Of a stretch of DNA of 64,000 nt, positions 43,201 to 58,200 are shown piece after piece. Position numbers and translations under genes: made by a program. Source of the stretch: Strongylocentrotus droebachiensis. Its lineage: Eukaryota > Echinodermata > Echinoidea > Camarodonta > Strongylocentrotidae. The stretch lies in the NCBI GenBank assembly GCA_035222895.1, contig JAVYIG010000884.1, positions 364,278 to 428,277 on the forward strand, read 5' to 3'. Under the pieces are notes generated by a model, which saw only the letters and a list, made by a program, of their open reading frames with translations, was not told the DNA's origin and did not search any database. The first letter of the stretch is position 1; each line of letters opens with the position of its first letter.

Positions 43201-46200
43201 TATATTATACTACTACTACTACTACTGCACTATACTATTACTACTCCTACTATACTACTACTACTAGACTACTACTGCTGTCTACTACTATCACTTTTCT
43301 CATCACCCACCTCAACTACTCCTACTGCTACTTGTACTACTACTACTTCTTCTGTTTATTTTTCTTCAACTACTACTTCTACTACCAGTTGGACTAGTAA
43401 TATTGCCACTACTTCTAATACTACTACTACTGCTATGGAATGAACCCTAACATGACTCATAGAATAGTGAAAAGATGGATGTAAAAAAGAAAATAGAAGA
43501 AGAAGAAAAAGTTTAAAAAGAGGAATTGAAAAAGAGAGGATGAAATTATAGGACAGGAAGAAGAAGGAAAGTGAGGAGAAGAAGAAAAATGAGAAGAAGA
43601 AGAAAAAGAAGAATATGATGAAGAAGAAGAAAAATAAAAAGAAGAAAAATAGGAAGAAGAAAGCAAAAACAAAAAGATGTAGAGTGCCTACCTGTTGTTG
43701 TCTCTGTTTGCATGGTAGTAGGCTCAGGAGCTGTTGAATGAAACGGGAAAAAAAGGAGAAATACAATGTTTAGCATCCCCTAAGAAGCTGAGGTTCAGAT
43801 AAGCTTATATATACATAAAGTTTGCGTTTTCCTTCCCTGACACAGGTGAAAAATACTTATAACATAAATAATAATAATAATAATTACTTCTTTTATTTTT
43901 GGCTCAAACTGGGCATTGAAATTGTCATAAGTAAAAGGTCAACGGAATCCCATTGAAACGTAACATGTGTATCTAATATCAACACGCATTAGGATGTCGG
44001 CGAACTTGTTCTTAATTATGACGGTTTCGTGACACAATGCCCTGGCTGTTAAAGGGATCCGGTAACTTTGTCTCAGATTCTGAAACAAAATTCTGGATTT
44101 AGCTCATGATGCAATGATAATTATAAACCTTTAGGTCAGTCAGGAACCCAATGCATTTTACAAGCCGATCGCCCGTCTGATTATCAAGATATTTATGATT
44201 GGAATTACAAATTTTGAAAACCGTTCGCCTGACGGTTTTCATAACACTACAGTTTATTGGGGAAAACGAGTATGGTAAAACCGGTCACTCAAAGATATTT
44301 ACTTTTTTGAGGCACTTCTTGATCATTTTCAAGCGCAATTTTTTTAGGGCTTCAATATTACACCATATCACAGACACCGATAACACGTAGGGCCGTGTAT
44401 CTCAGATTTAACATTGTTAAACGATCCCTTTAAAGGTTCGTTCAGGTATAAAGAGGTAAACCGTGGCAGTGTCTCTCATGTGCCCATATAGAAAGGGTAA
44501 CTCTCCCAACACCATAAAGTGATGAAAAGGTACAATTCGATCTTACCATTTGAGTTGATGGCGGTTGGGAAGTATATTTCATTGTTGACTATAATGTTTC
44601 CTATATCCATCGCGGTAACGCTTACGACATTATCCATGATGTTCTGTGCCTGGGAGGCGTCGTTAGCAGGGAAGGTCAAGTTAACATCTGCCACTACACT
44701 GCCGTTTCTGAACCGTATTACTTTGCATTTGATATCGTCACTCGTCAGCCTCCTGAAATACACGGTCAACTGTTTAGAGAAAAGAAGAAGAAAAAACGAA
44801 AGCCATACCATAGTCAGTTAGTCACTACCGTTTACATTACCGATATCTCAGCAAAAAAAAAGAAAAAAAGTATCATATTTGTTTTTACATATCATTTAAG
44901 TATCATTTTTTACTACACAGGTTGAGCTATCTTTGTCAGGGAGGAAAATCAGCTAGCTGTTTTGTTTCAATACCCTGGTTACCTAACGAGTTTTCATTTG
45001 GTGTACATGCAATTCGTCTGTAATAATAATTTTGTCAAATTATCATTTGTTCTATTGACAATTTAGGCTAATAATCATTTAGTCTAGTTTTTATTTGGTT
45101 TTATGTTCCTTTTGTTTCATAACCGGTATCAAGTCTAGTTCCTAGTTTGTCTAATGCCCGGCTTATCTATCGTCCATGAGGTATACTAATCATTTCATGA
45201 TAACCATTATTCATGATTAAACGGAGTATGCGGCAAGGTGCCATAGGCACATTTCTCAAGTATGACTACGGTAGCAAAATACCAAATCGTGCCAAAGTTA
45301 ACATTGCCCTTAAAAAAGTGCTGTAGTATAAAATTGCCTTAACAAATAGAAATTCGTGGCATCAGTAAATAACTTGAAATTTTTTCCCACCCAATAAGAC
45401 TAAAAACAATGAAATTGTGTAGTTGAAATTGCAGATCACATGTGCTTTTTTTGTTTGGGGGGGGGGGGAGATGAGTCATACTATTTAATGTCATTTGACT
45501 TTATAAATATGATGATAAATATGGACATAGATAAACATTAATTCTATTAAAATCAAATCCAATTACATCAGGTAAGTTCTGATGCAATCAAGTATCATGT
45601 ACAGGTAATACAAATGTATGTAGGTAATGCAAAAATCATTAACATAATGCAATATGCTACATTGTTTTAATGAACTTACTCTAATATTGGCTTTTTTTAA
45701 ACAAATTATATTGCTGTGATTGACATTAATTACTCGTCCCTTTAGAAGGAAAGCCTATCATAAAATTAACTGTAAAACAGGCATAGTATTCTCCATATAA
45801 GCCACTCCATATTTCACTAATTTTTTTTGTCTCTGTAATTAAGATTTATTTTTAGTTGGACCATTTGATTTTTGAAATTATTGTTAAACGTAAAATGTAT
45901 GTGAAATATAAAACAATACAATTAAACTGAAACTGAGAGGCTAAACTGTTGTAAAAGACTTACACGGTTGCAGAGAGCATTTGCCAAATCCATGAACGCA
46001 GTAGACAATGGGTCTGCAAGATCGTTTTGGAATGTGTTCTCGAAGATGATCTCAAGGACAATTCCAACATCTGTGATTGAATGAAGAAATCATTAAATAA
46101 CAATATTAAAGGGAAATCCAACCCAAATAGACAACTACCCTAAACAAAAGCAGAAAAATCAGAAAAGCAAACTGATGAAAGTTTCAATTAAAACTGACCA

Positions 46201-49200
46201 ACTATAAGAAAGTTATGATTTTTTGAAAGTTGTAATCACTATACATATTGGCGCTTCAAATTGACTAAAGCGTTAATGTCAATGTGAGATAGTACCGTAC
46301 TACTTTCCAATTTGTTCCTACGTATATAATGAATAAATCTTATTTCTTTCAAAAGGTCATGGTTTAGGGGGGTCTAATCTTTTTAGAGGATCTATAACAA
46401 TATGCTAGCTATAATATATTTTGACTAGTGCCCCAAGACAGAAGGAACTTAGGAAAACAGAGAAAAACAGAAGTTAGTGATATTTTTGTTCAATGGCAAA
46501 TTGAGAGTTATCCACGTCCTACGTCACAATCTACTTACCAAAATAACAAAGCTCTTTGCAGTTGATTTAAATCTTGAATACATTACAATCGACCCACCAA
46601 AAATAAAAACACCAAAGTGAGATTTGCATAGAGTTAGTGATCTCAAATTTTAAACATTCAAAACTTTCTTACTATTGGTCTGATTTATTTCAAACTTGTG
46701 CCATTCTGTTTCTGTTATTTTACTGCTTGTTTATGAATACAATTATTACAAGGGTTGGATTGCCCATTAAAAATACGAATAATGATGATTTTAGGGGAAA
46801 TAATGATAACAATAATAATAATTATATATAATCACAATCATCATCATCATCATAATAATTGCCCCCAAACCTTAACTGCAACCTTAACCATAGCCCATAA
46901 CCTTAACCTGAAACCAAATTGTAGCCAAGACCAAAACCCCAGACCCAACCGACCAAGGCGCTTACAGTATCATTACCCCAGTCACTGGATGCAATTACTA
47001 TTTCACAAATTATAGTGCACATCGTCCACTCCCTTAGAATCATTTCGGATATAGTCGCCTTTTTACATTGACCTTTACAACTACCCTTTAGCAACTGGGT
47101 GAAAGGGAGCGATGCAGATGTAATGCCTTGCTCTGGGCCAAAAATACCGTGCCGGGGATTGAACCCATGACCTTCAGACTTCAAGTAAAGTGATTGGACC
47201 ACTCGACTACAACATCAATACAATCTCCCCCATTAGTCAGTTAGTGCATATTAACTAAGTTCCAGTTCAAGGTCATTTTCATTTAATCCCAATAAAACAA
47301 AAGAGCAGATGCAAATTATTATACATTGAATCAAAGTACCATATTCAATTATAACTGTATGATAATGTTAATCACCCCCGTTGATTTTACAACTTGTTGT
47401 TCCAATAGAAAGACATTAATTTTCGATTGTAATTTTTGGTACGAATCAGACAAGACACTGGTAATGTGAAATAAATTTACTGAACCTATTCATTTACCAA
47501 ATTGCGTGGTGGCACTGGATGTTGTTTCTGGCTGCATGGTTGTGACACTTGATGACACTGGAAAAGAGAAACAAAAGGAATACTTGTATTCAACATAATA
47601 CAATACTAAATTGTAAATAATCAACACAGGAATTTTGCAATATCATATTCCTCGATTTTTCAATGATTTATGTTCTTGAGTTGCAGCGCGGTGTTGTTCG
47701 ACATCGAATTTTTGAGATCGCGATAACTCCGGAATTCTTTGACGATACATTTTCTCATGACACCAACTAATTTGTAGTCAACTATTTTGAAGGCCGTATT
47801 AGGTAAAGATTGAACTAAATAAATGTTTGTAGAATATGAAAAACTATGGACCAAATAACACATTTCCTAGAATTGTTAATCTCTGTAAACTTCGGTCACT
47901 CCATCATGCTTCATTTACCATGTCTTATATTACAAAAATATGTGTGCAAAAGTAGTAAAGATATTTCACTATTCCAATGCAAACCACATTTATTTTATTA
48001 TTGTGAACAAGTGAGTTTCTGTTAGTTCCTCATTTGTTTACAACTGATAAATGTAACAGTAAAGTATGACCTTAGACACAGTTTGCAGTTTTCTCGACCA
48101 AAACATTATATACATGCGCGTACGCAGGGGGGGGGGGTAAACCCCCCCCCCCTTGAGTTTTTTATGTGTATGATTTTCAGAAGAAAAAAAAAACTTTTGA
48201 TTTTTTTTTTTGAAATAATAAATAAAAAAAAGTCGATCGGTCAAATTTTCAAATTTCGGGACCCCCCAATAAAATATGTCCTCTTACTTCCCCCCCCCCC
48301 CCCTCCCCGCTTATTCAGCGGGTGGCTGAGTCGTTGCGAAATTTTGGGGACCAAATTTCAAAATGTTAACCCCCCCCCCCCCCCCCGCTTATTCAGCGGC
48401 TGGCTGAGTCGTTGCGAAGTTTTTGGGACCAAATTTCAAAATGTTAAACCCCCCCCCCTTGAAAAAATCCTGCGTACGCCACTGATTATATAGCAATATA
48501 AATTAAGACTTAGATATTAAGAATTCTTCATTAAATGGTCTAAATAATTTATATTAATGTATATGTCCAATTTTCCTTCAAAAGGGATATTTGTTTCGCT
48601 CACATGCAGATTAAGGGCTGAGACAAAAATATATATGATACCAAACATCAACGTTTTACATTAATAGGCTCTCATAAATGTTTCATCGGCAAGTAAAGAG
48701 TTAAAACTCCTTTGATATTACTGCAAGGCACAACAGATCTCGAAATCTAAACGAAACTAAGCAAGCACATATTTATTTTTTTCTCATGCAAAAAAAATAA
48801 GCTGTGTGTAGACAGCTTGTTTGGCCCCTTCTACAATCTCTGTAAATCAATTTAAATTCATTACATCCTTTATACCAATCCCCCGAATGCCATCATTACT
48901 TGAATCATTTATTGTACTAATTAGTCAAGACACTCGTAATTGTGAAATTTGTTTAATACTAAACCTATTCCTTTACCAGGTTGTAAGGTGGCACTAGGTG
49001 TTGGTTCTGGCTGCATGGTTATGGCACTTGATGACACTGAAAAAGAAACACAAAGGGTATACTTATTCTACATAATACAATACTACATTGTTAAATAATC
49101 AACATCTAAATGTCGCAATATTATAATCCATGATGACTTTATTTCTATAACACAGGTAAGCTATGATATTCTGCCTTGCAAAACAGGCAATTATCATATA

Positions 49201-52200
49201 TTTGAATGATGGCTTTTTGTGACAAATAAGCTGTAAACTCCCGTACGAGAATTAGAGTCTCGTTTTTTTTAATGCTTTTTTCGCAAGTTTCAGCGCATTC
49301 TTGTCCGACATCGAATTCTTAGATCGCGATAATTTCGTATTTTTTTCACGAAACATTTCCTAATTACACCAATTTTTAGTAAGAAAATTTGAAGACCATT
49401 AGGCAAAGATTGAACTACATAAATGTGCATAGAATATGAAAGACTTTTGACCAAAAAACCCCTTTTTTTAATATGATTTATCTTCGCGAACTTTGGTAAC
49501 TCCACCATGCTTCATGTACTATGTCTTATATTACAAAATTATGTGTGCAAAAGTAGTAAAGATATTTTACCATTCTAATGAAAACCACACTTAATATCAT
49601 TATTGTGAAAAAGTGAGTATCTGTTTAGTGCTTTTCATGTTAATTTATCATTTGTTTACAAGTAATAAATGATACCGTTGAGGATAACCAAAAGCAAAGT
49701 TTGCAGTTTGCACGACAACAAAATTATATATCACAATATAATAAATCTTAGATATTAAGAACGCTTCATTTATTTCCTAAACGATCTAATTCAATGTATT
49801 ATTTGTCCAATTTTCCTTCAGCAGGGATATTTGTTTCGTTTACATGCAGATTGAGGCCTGAGACAAAGTTTACAAAACATACATACAATACAAAACATCA
49901 ATAATATACATTACTAGGCTCTCATAAATGTAACATCAAGAGTTAAAACTCCTATGATATTCATGCAAGCACATCATATCTTGAGAGCAAAGAATCTAAA
50001 ATAATTCAAAAAAGCATGGTTTCTTAAATTTATGAATGCAAAAATGGTAAACTGTGTGGAGACAGCTTGTTTGGCCTCTTCTACAATCTCTATAAATCAA
50101 TTCAAATTCATTACATCCTTACCAATCCCCCGAATGCCATCATTACTTGAATCATTTGTTGTACCAATTAGTCAAGACACCCGTAATTGTGAAATTTGTT
50201 TAATACTAAACCTATTCCTTTACCAGGTTGTGAGGTTGCACTGGGTGTTGCTTGTGGCTGCATGGTTGTGGCACTTAATGATACTGGAAAATAAACACAA
50301 AGGGTATAGTTATTTTACATTATATACACCTATAATTATTCACATGATTTCAAATTCAAATTCTTACATCCTAACTGATGGCAAGAATGCCATCATTACT
50401 TGATGTATTATTTGTACTGATCAGTTATACACCACCATATATTCAGATGATTTCAAATTCAAATTCATTAAAACCTTAGTGATGGCAAGAATGCCATCAT
50501 TACTGTGTGGAGACAGCTTGTTTGGCCTCTTCTACTATCTCTGTAAATCAATTCAAATTCATTTCATCCTTACTGATGCCAAGAATACCATCATTACTTG
50601 ATTTATTTGCGGGACTGATCAGTCAAGGCACTGATAATTGTGATAGTTGTTTATTAAACCTATTCCTTTACTGATCAGTCCTTTACCAAGTTGTGAGTTG
50701 GCACCAGGTGTTGTTTCAGGTTGCATGGATGTGGCACTTGATGGAACTGGAAAAGAGACAAAGAAGGTATAGTTATTTTACAATATACACAACTATATAT
50801 TCATATGATTTCAAATTCATTACATCCTTACTGATGGCAAGAATGCCATCAATACTTAATTTATTATTTGTACTGATCAGTTATACACCACTATATATTC
50901 ACATAATTTGAAATAAAAATTCATTACATCTCTACTGATGGCAAGAATGCCATCATTACTTGATTTATTATATGTACTGATCAGTCATTTACCAAATTGT
51001 GAGGTAGCACCAGGTGTTGTTTCAGGCTGCATGGATGTGGCACTTGGTGAAACTGGAAAACAGACAAAGAAGGTATAGTTATTCTACAGTATATACCACC
51101 ATATATTCACATGGTTTCAAATTCAAATTCATTAAAACCTTTACTGATGGCAAGAATGCCATCATTACTTGATTTATTATATGTACTGATCAGTCATTTA
51201 CCAAATTGTGAGGTGGCACCAGGTGTTGTTTCAGGCTGCATGGATGTGGCACTTGGTGAAACTGGAAAACAGACAAAGAAGGTATAGTTATTCTACAGTA
51301 TATACCACCATATATTCACATGGTTTCAAATTCAAATTCATTAAAACCTTTACTGATGGCAAGAATGCCATCATTACTTGATTTATTATATGTACTGATC
51401 AGTCATTTACCAAATTGTGAGGTGGCACCAGGTGTTGTTTCAGGCTGCATTGATGTGGCACTTGGTGAAACTGGAAAACAGACAAAGAAGGTATAGTTAT
51501 TCTACAGTATATACCACCATATATTCACACGGTTTCAAATTCAAATTCATTAAAACCTTTACTGATGGCAAGAATGCCATCATTACTTGATTTATTATAT
51601 GTACTGATCAGTCATTTACCAAATTGTGAGGTGGCACCAGGTGTTGTTTCAGGCTGCATGGATGTGGCACTTGGTGAAACTGGAAAACAGACAAAGAAGG
51701 TATAGTTATTCTACAGTATATACCACCATATATTCACATGGTTTCAAATTCAAATTTACTGATGGCAAGAATACCATCATTACTTGATTCATTTTTTGTA
51801 CTAATCATTTAAGACACTGGTTATTGTGAAATGTGTTTACTAAACTTATTCTTTTACCGAGCTGTGAGGTGGCACTAGGTGTTGTTTCTGGCTGCATGGT
51901 TGTGGCACCTGATGTCACTGGAAAAGAGACCCCAAAAATATTATTATTCTACATAATACAAAACTATTTATTCACATCATTTACATCTGAATTATACAGT
52001 ATCGTTTTCCACGATAAATACATTTTATTACACAATTGTAAGTTAGCTTTTGAAGCAACCTTGTCTATAAAGGACAAACTCCTTCCCTAAAAAGGACAAA
52101 GCTCTTTGCAGTTGATTGTAAATCTTGAATACATCACAATCCACCGACCAAATGGCCAATTTGAGGTTTGCATAGACTCAGTGATCTCATATTTCAAACA

Positions 52201-55200
52201 TTCATAATTTTCTCAATATCTCTCCAATACTTTTCACACAAATGGGGTAAAGTCCCATTGTCAAATCGCCCTCTTACTCTTGCCGTGCCAAGTGTTTTAC
52301 TAAAACTTGAACAATCCTTCCAATTCTTAATCAAACACCTGTAAGTGGTGTGATCAAAGTTCACAAATCTTGAGAGACAACAAATTTAACAAAATCTTTC
52401 AAAATATTATCTTTTTTTTATTTTCTGAATGCAGAAATGATAATCTGTGTGGAAACAGCTTTGTTGAACCCCTCTACAATCTCTGTAAATCAATTCAAAT
52501 TCTTTACATTCCTACCGACATTGCTAATTTAGGAAGTTAAATGATTACTTTTAATTAAATTGCTCTTTGTCATGAACGACAACATGAACAGAATTGGATC
52601 TAAATTCCCAGTATCTCCAAAAGGTGACTCTGATTTGAAATTGCATCCTTACCATTGCACGTAATACCATCAGTGCTTAATTCATATCCAGGGGTACATG
52701 AACAATTGTAAGAGCCCATTGAGTTCGTACACACTCCATTTTCAGAATCACAGACAGATGGACTTGCAGAGCATTCGTTAATATCTAGGAAAAGCAAACA
52801 TTTTTTTTCTTCACCAACAACAGTTAAGAGTTTTATAAAGATCTAGATAAATCAGCTTTTCCGTTTAAATTGGCAACATTTACTTTTATCTCCACTCTTT
52901 CATAGTTTAAAAAAAAAGTTTAATGAAATTTTGTGAAATTTGTTAACGAAAAATCAACAAGAAATTGCAGATTTGTTCACGAAAATAGTGCTAATAAGTT
53001 TCACTCTGCATTACTAATTTAGAGAGAGTGTAATGATTAGTTTTAATCAAATTGCTCTTTATTATAAATGCACAACGTAACAGAAGCGGATCAAATGTTC
53101 CGGATTGTCCTAAAGGTGACATTAATGTGATATTACATCCTTACCTTTTAACGCAAAACCGTCAGTGTTCATTTCATATTCAGATTTTAAATATGCGATG
53201 TAAAGGTGACACTAATTTTATATTAAATCCTTATTACCACTGCAAGTAATGTTGTCATTGCTTATTTCATATCCAGAGTTACATGAACAGTTGAAAGAGC
53301 CGATCAGGTTCATACACATTCCATTTTCACAGGCCGATGAATTCCTGGAGCATTCGTCAATATCTAAGAGAAGTAAACATTCTTGTTTTGAATTTGGCAA
53401 TCTGAAATTTGCGTGTTGTGATTTCAAGATCACAAAGACTTTTACAAAATCACCCCAAGATGATTTCAATAGCCTTGATCATCATCTCTTGCAACGTGCG
53501 ACCTTTACAATGAGTTATATACTTAAGAGTGTATTTCAACTTGGGAAATCTCTTAACAAAAGCAATAATGGTGAATATTTTATGACCATACTGATACTTT
53601 TAAAACACAGAAAATTTCATTTTTAGTAATGGAGCATGTTAACACTTTTACAGTAAATTTTTGCTTGATCGAACCTACCCGTGCAATTCAACCCGCCTTC
53701 GTCAATCTCGTATCCATCCCAGCACGCACATGAGTATCCACCCTCCTCGTCGTAACATATTTGCTGGCAGTCATTCTCCCCCAGACATTCTTTTATATCT
53801 GTTCATCAAAAACACAAAGTATATTAATTACAAAGGCATTTGCAAAAATTGTCATAGATTTAAAGAGAAAATTTAGTTTTGATAAAGATTCAAATTAATT
53901 TGTGAGTTTCTTATTATTTATTTGGAAGAATATCATTGAATGAATATCCATTGACAAAGATTGATCTTAAGATGCCTTCATTACCACTATATGACACTAA
54001 AAAGCTAAAAATGTTTGGACCAAACTTTTGTTCTGGGCCACATTTCATAACAAATATAAACAAATAAGTGCTAAATTTCTGTGACAATTTTTCTATCAGC
54101 CAATAAAATGGCACGATTTCAATAGATTTTAACAATTATTTGTAACTTGCTCTTGATAATTAGTTTCATGAAACGGGGCTCTGCGTGCACCAGTGCATGA
54201 TGTGTGTATAAGACCTTTAGCTAGATTTTAGTCGATTACTATTGATTTCCCATGCTTTTCTCATGTTATAGCAGAGCTGTGCTTATCTATTACTCAGTCC
54301 TCATAATAGGGCTAATGTACACTATATATATATATATTTATAAATAATATGTTTGTTTCAGTATTTTCTTTCCTTCAGAACATGTTGACGTTGAGTCAAA
54401 TTGAATTGAAATATGTTGTTAATAACATTTCATCTCGGCCAATTGCCAAATTGCAAACTAATTACCCAACTAAAATAAACTAAATTAAATAGTTACATAC
54501 TAAAATATAACTTGTATACCATCACGAACATCATAACATATAGGTACACAAACACTATTAGAAGAACATACTATCAAAATGTAGGTATTCAACTAGACAT
54601 TTGGGGAGTTGGGTAAAATCATAATTGTACTTTGGATTTAAAGAAACACTGAAATAATAAAATGCAGCTTTACAAACAGGAACTAATTGGGAAAAATATA
54701 ATCTGTAATCAATTAATTGGTTAATATAATACTACATATATATTTACATTATTCTATTATTAAGAATTATCATACAAAAGTGTCAGCAAAAAAACTTTAG
54801 TTCTTTAAGCGAAGCCAATAAGTAAAAATGCAAATTCAAATAGCATGGGAAACAAGGGATGTATAATTGAGTAATCATGACAAGCAAGAAATCTGTTTAG
54901 ATGCAAGATAAGAGATAAAAGATTTCATTTTTAAGGGCTTCAATTGAAGGAGATTAATTCCCAGTAATAATTATAAAAAAATGTTCTACCTTCGCAAGAA
55001 TCTGTTCCCGTTCCTAGGAAGCCTTCGTTACACGTGCAGTAGAAACTCCCGTAGGTGTTCGTACAATTCCCATTACGGCAAGCATCAGTAAACACTAAGC
55101 ACTCGTTGACGTCTACAACATACGTGTGAGATGAAAAAAGTATCAAGAATATAGATTATAATAATATGGTTTTCTCTACCGTTTGTAAGTACATTTCTAA

Positions 55201-58200
55201 GTACCGGTAGTATTGGCAATTACAGTGTTCAAATGTATAAACAGGATAAGAACTACTTTAAAAAAATCAACCTATTTACAATAAATGCAATTTCAAAAGC
55301 CTGTTTGTCAACTATTTAAACATGATAATGTTGTATTACAAATCCGAACATGATTTCTGAGGGACATACAATTGGGTTCTGAAATCGCTTTCACTCGGCA
55401 AAGATGTGATGGTCTTACATCTTGGAGTTGCGGGGGATAACATTGACCAATCAAAACGAGTTTCATATGGTTGGAAAGATAAAAGTCCTTAGAAAAATGA
55501 CCTTAAACCAAAAATTAGGAGAGGGCGGTATGCCATATTGTGACATGTTAATAAAGCTCTGTTGCCAGACCCGTTGATTTTTTACACAGAAAACAAGCCG
55601 AAAATGGTAATACATATACATACATACTCTCACAAAGTTTTGCTATGATCGATACTTTGCTTCGTTCTTAAGTTTAATACCGGTACCGCATTCACAAGAA
55701 TAATTATGGACGGACGGACAACCCAAACATAATGCCTCTGGTGCTCACTATGTGTGGCGGAGGCATAATAACATATCTCACCTTGTTCAACGATCCGGTT
55801 ATTCAAACCAAATACTCGGTTAGGCGGAAGGGAGTCAGTAAACACAGAATCTAAGAAGGTAGCGTTCAGTTCAGAGTTGAACGAGTCGATCCGGAACTCT
55901 ACAAAAGCGTTGCCACCGACCACGGTATAATTAGTCACAATAACATCTGCAAGGTTCCCATCTCCTATAACAGATGTACTGTTAAGCTGGTCAAACACCT
56001 GTAATGGGTCAAGTATTTCGAGTCCAGACATATTCTAAGGGTTTCTTCTTGAACAAGTTTTCTTTAAACCACCAAGTTCATAACTTTAATACTCATAGAA
56101 ATTTCACAAAAGGAAATAAACATCCAGTCATCCAAAAAAATAAACTAGATGGAACTTCGACTGCGCGCAGTCGAAAATGTTGCCTCCGCCATAGAGCAAT
56201 TTTACAAACCAAAACGGAAGCAACTTTTAAAATTCAAGTTTGATTGTAATCCATCTGTCGTCTTTAATAATGCATTCACAAGCTATTTATAGGCATCCTT
56301 TTTAATGCGCCCCATGACCTTTGACCTAATGACCCTAAAATCTAATCAGTTCATTGGCTCTGCAAGATACATATACATGTCTTGAGTTTGATAGTAATCT
56401 GTCTTTTGGTTCTCATGATAATGTGATCACAAGCTATTTGTGCATACATAATGAGCCCTGTGACCTTTGAAATTTGACCTTGTGACCCCAAAATCGAATC
56501 AGTTCATTGGCTCTGCAAGATACATACATGACCCAAGTTTGGCAGGAATCCATCTATCGATTCTAGAGATAACGCGATCACAAGCTATTTCGCATACATA
56601 ATGACCCTGTGACCTTTGAACTTTGACCTCGTGACCCCAAAATCTAATCAGTTCATTGGCTCTGCAAGATACATACGTTACCCAAGTTTGGCAGGAATCC
56701 ATTAATCGGTTCTAGAGATCACGAGCTATTTTGCATACATAATGAGCCCTGTGACCTTTGACCTTGTGACTCCAAAATCTAACCAGCTCATTGGCTATGC
56801 AAGATACATACATGACTCAAGTTTGGCAGGAATCCATCAGTCGGTTCTAGAGATAACGCGATAACGAGCTATTTTGCATACATAATGAGCCCTGTGACCT
56901 TTGACCTTGGATCTCGTGACCCCAAAATCTAATCAGTTCATTGGCTCTGCAAGATACATGCATGACTAAAGTTTGGCGGTAATCCATCAATCGGTTCTTG
57001 AGATAACGCGATCATGAGAACGGGACGTACGGACGGACAACCAAAAAACATAATGCCTCCGGCTACTTTGTAGCGGAGGCATAAAAATCATTTTGCCATT
57101 TTTTAAGTGTTTGTATGGAATTCTTTGTCCTCCTCGTTAAAAGAAATCTCATTTCTAAATTATTTAAAAAGAAAGCTTAAATTATACCTGTTATTTTCTT
57201 TTCAATAGGTTAACATTATATTATAGGTTGGTTTAAATTCATTTTTTTAATTAATTACAATATCAATTTAATAAAGATTACTAGGCCATATTTTTTCATA
57301 AAACTTGTTATCAATAATAATTAACTTACAATAATTTGTATAATTATAAGCTACTGAAGTCATGGTATTTGATTGCATGAAAGCAAATTTGTCATAGAAA
57401 TTTCACATTTGGAATTTATCATTGTTTAAAAAAAGAAACGAAGGAAGGTGTGTAGAAAATATCCTTTAATATGACAGGATAAAGATTGGCGTTGGTCTAG
57501 TGGTATATTCACTTGGTCAGCTCTCACTTTTTTCACCTAAAATCTGGTTCAAAACTGAGTCACGTCTTCCAGCTGGTGACGTTAAAAGTTGGTCTCCAGA
57601 CGTAAAAAAATCATATCTGATTGATTTGCGTCTGCAAAAATCCAAATACAAACACACTAACATTGCTTGGCACCTGCAACAAGTTTAGCAATCGGGTAGA
57701 TGCCAAGAACTACTATGTGATAATGTGTCTTACCTGTTCGGCTAGTCGGTTCCGGTTTTGTTCAGTGTCTGTATAATGCTGGATTGCTATGTCATTGATG
57801 AAGTCAAACCTCAGTTCCAGAGTGTACGAGTTAGCAGCTATCAGTAAAAAGTTATATGAAATACATTTTAAAGCAGTCAGCTCACCTCATTAGTTGATAT
57901 CAAAGCGAAAGCATTATTGGAAATACACGAGAAATATCAAATGAAAGCTGAATGAATTTTAGATAGATTAGCAAAACGTTGTGTTGCGAAAAGCAGCATG
58001 TTGTTGACCTAAGAACGAGGTAGTCAAATGATTGAGCGCATGCACTTCATGCACGCAGGTTTTACCCCTGAGGGACCTGAAGCTCGGAGTCCAAAAGACG
58101 GAAAGGTTTTTTTTTTTACAGGAATCTCGCGATCTACGTTTTTCTATTCTCCACCTCATGCACACACACTAATGCTACTCTACGGCTATATTCTAAAGTT

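Noticed and set aside
43356-43776. Phe/Ser-rich ORFs on the minus strand
   Set aside because: By-products of the GAA and CTA tracts; only the 39-nt exon at 43692-43730 has splice signals and phase agreement.
55724-55775. Extension of the SEA exon ORF beyond 55782
   Set aside because: A gtgaga donor lies at the SEA end and the following sequence is the end of a cggaggcataa repeat.
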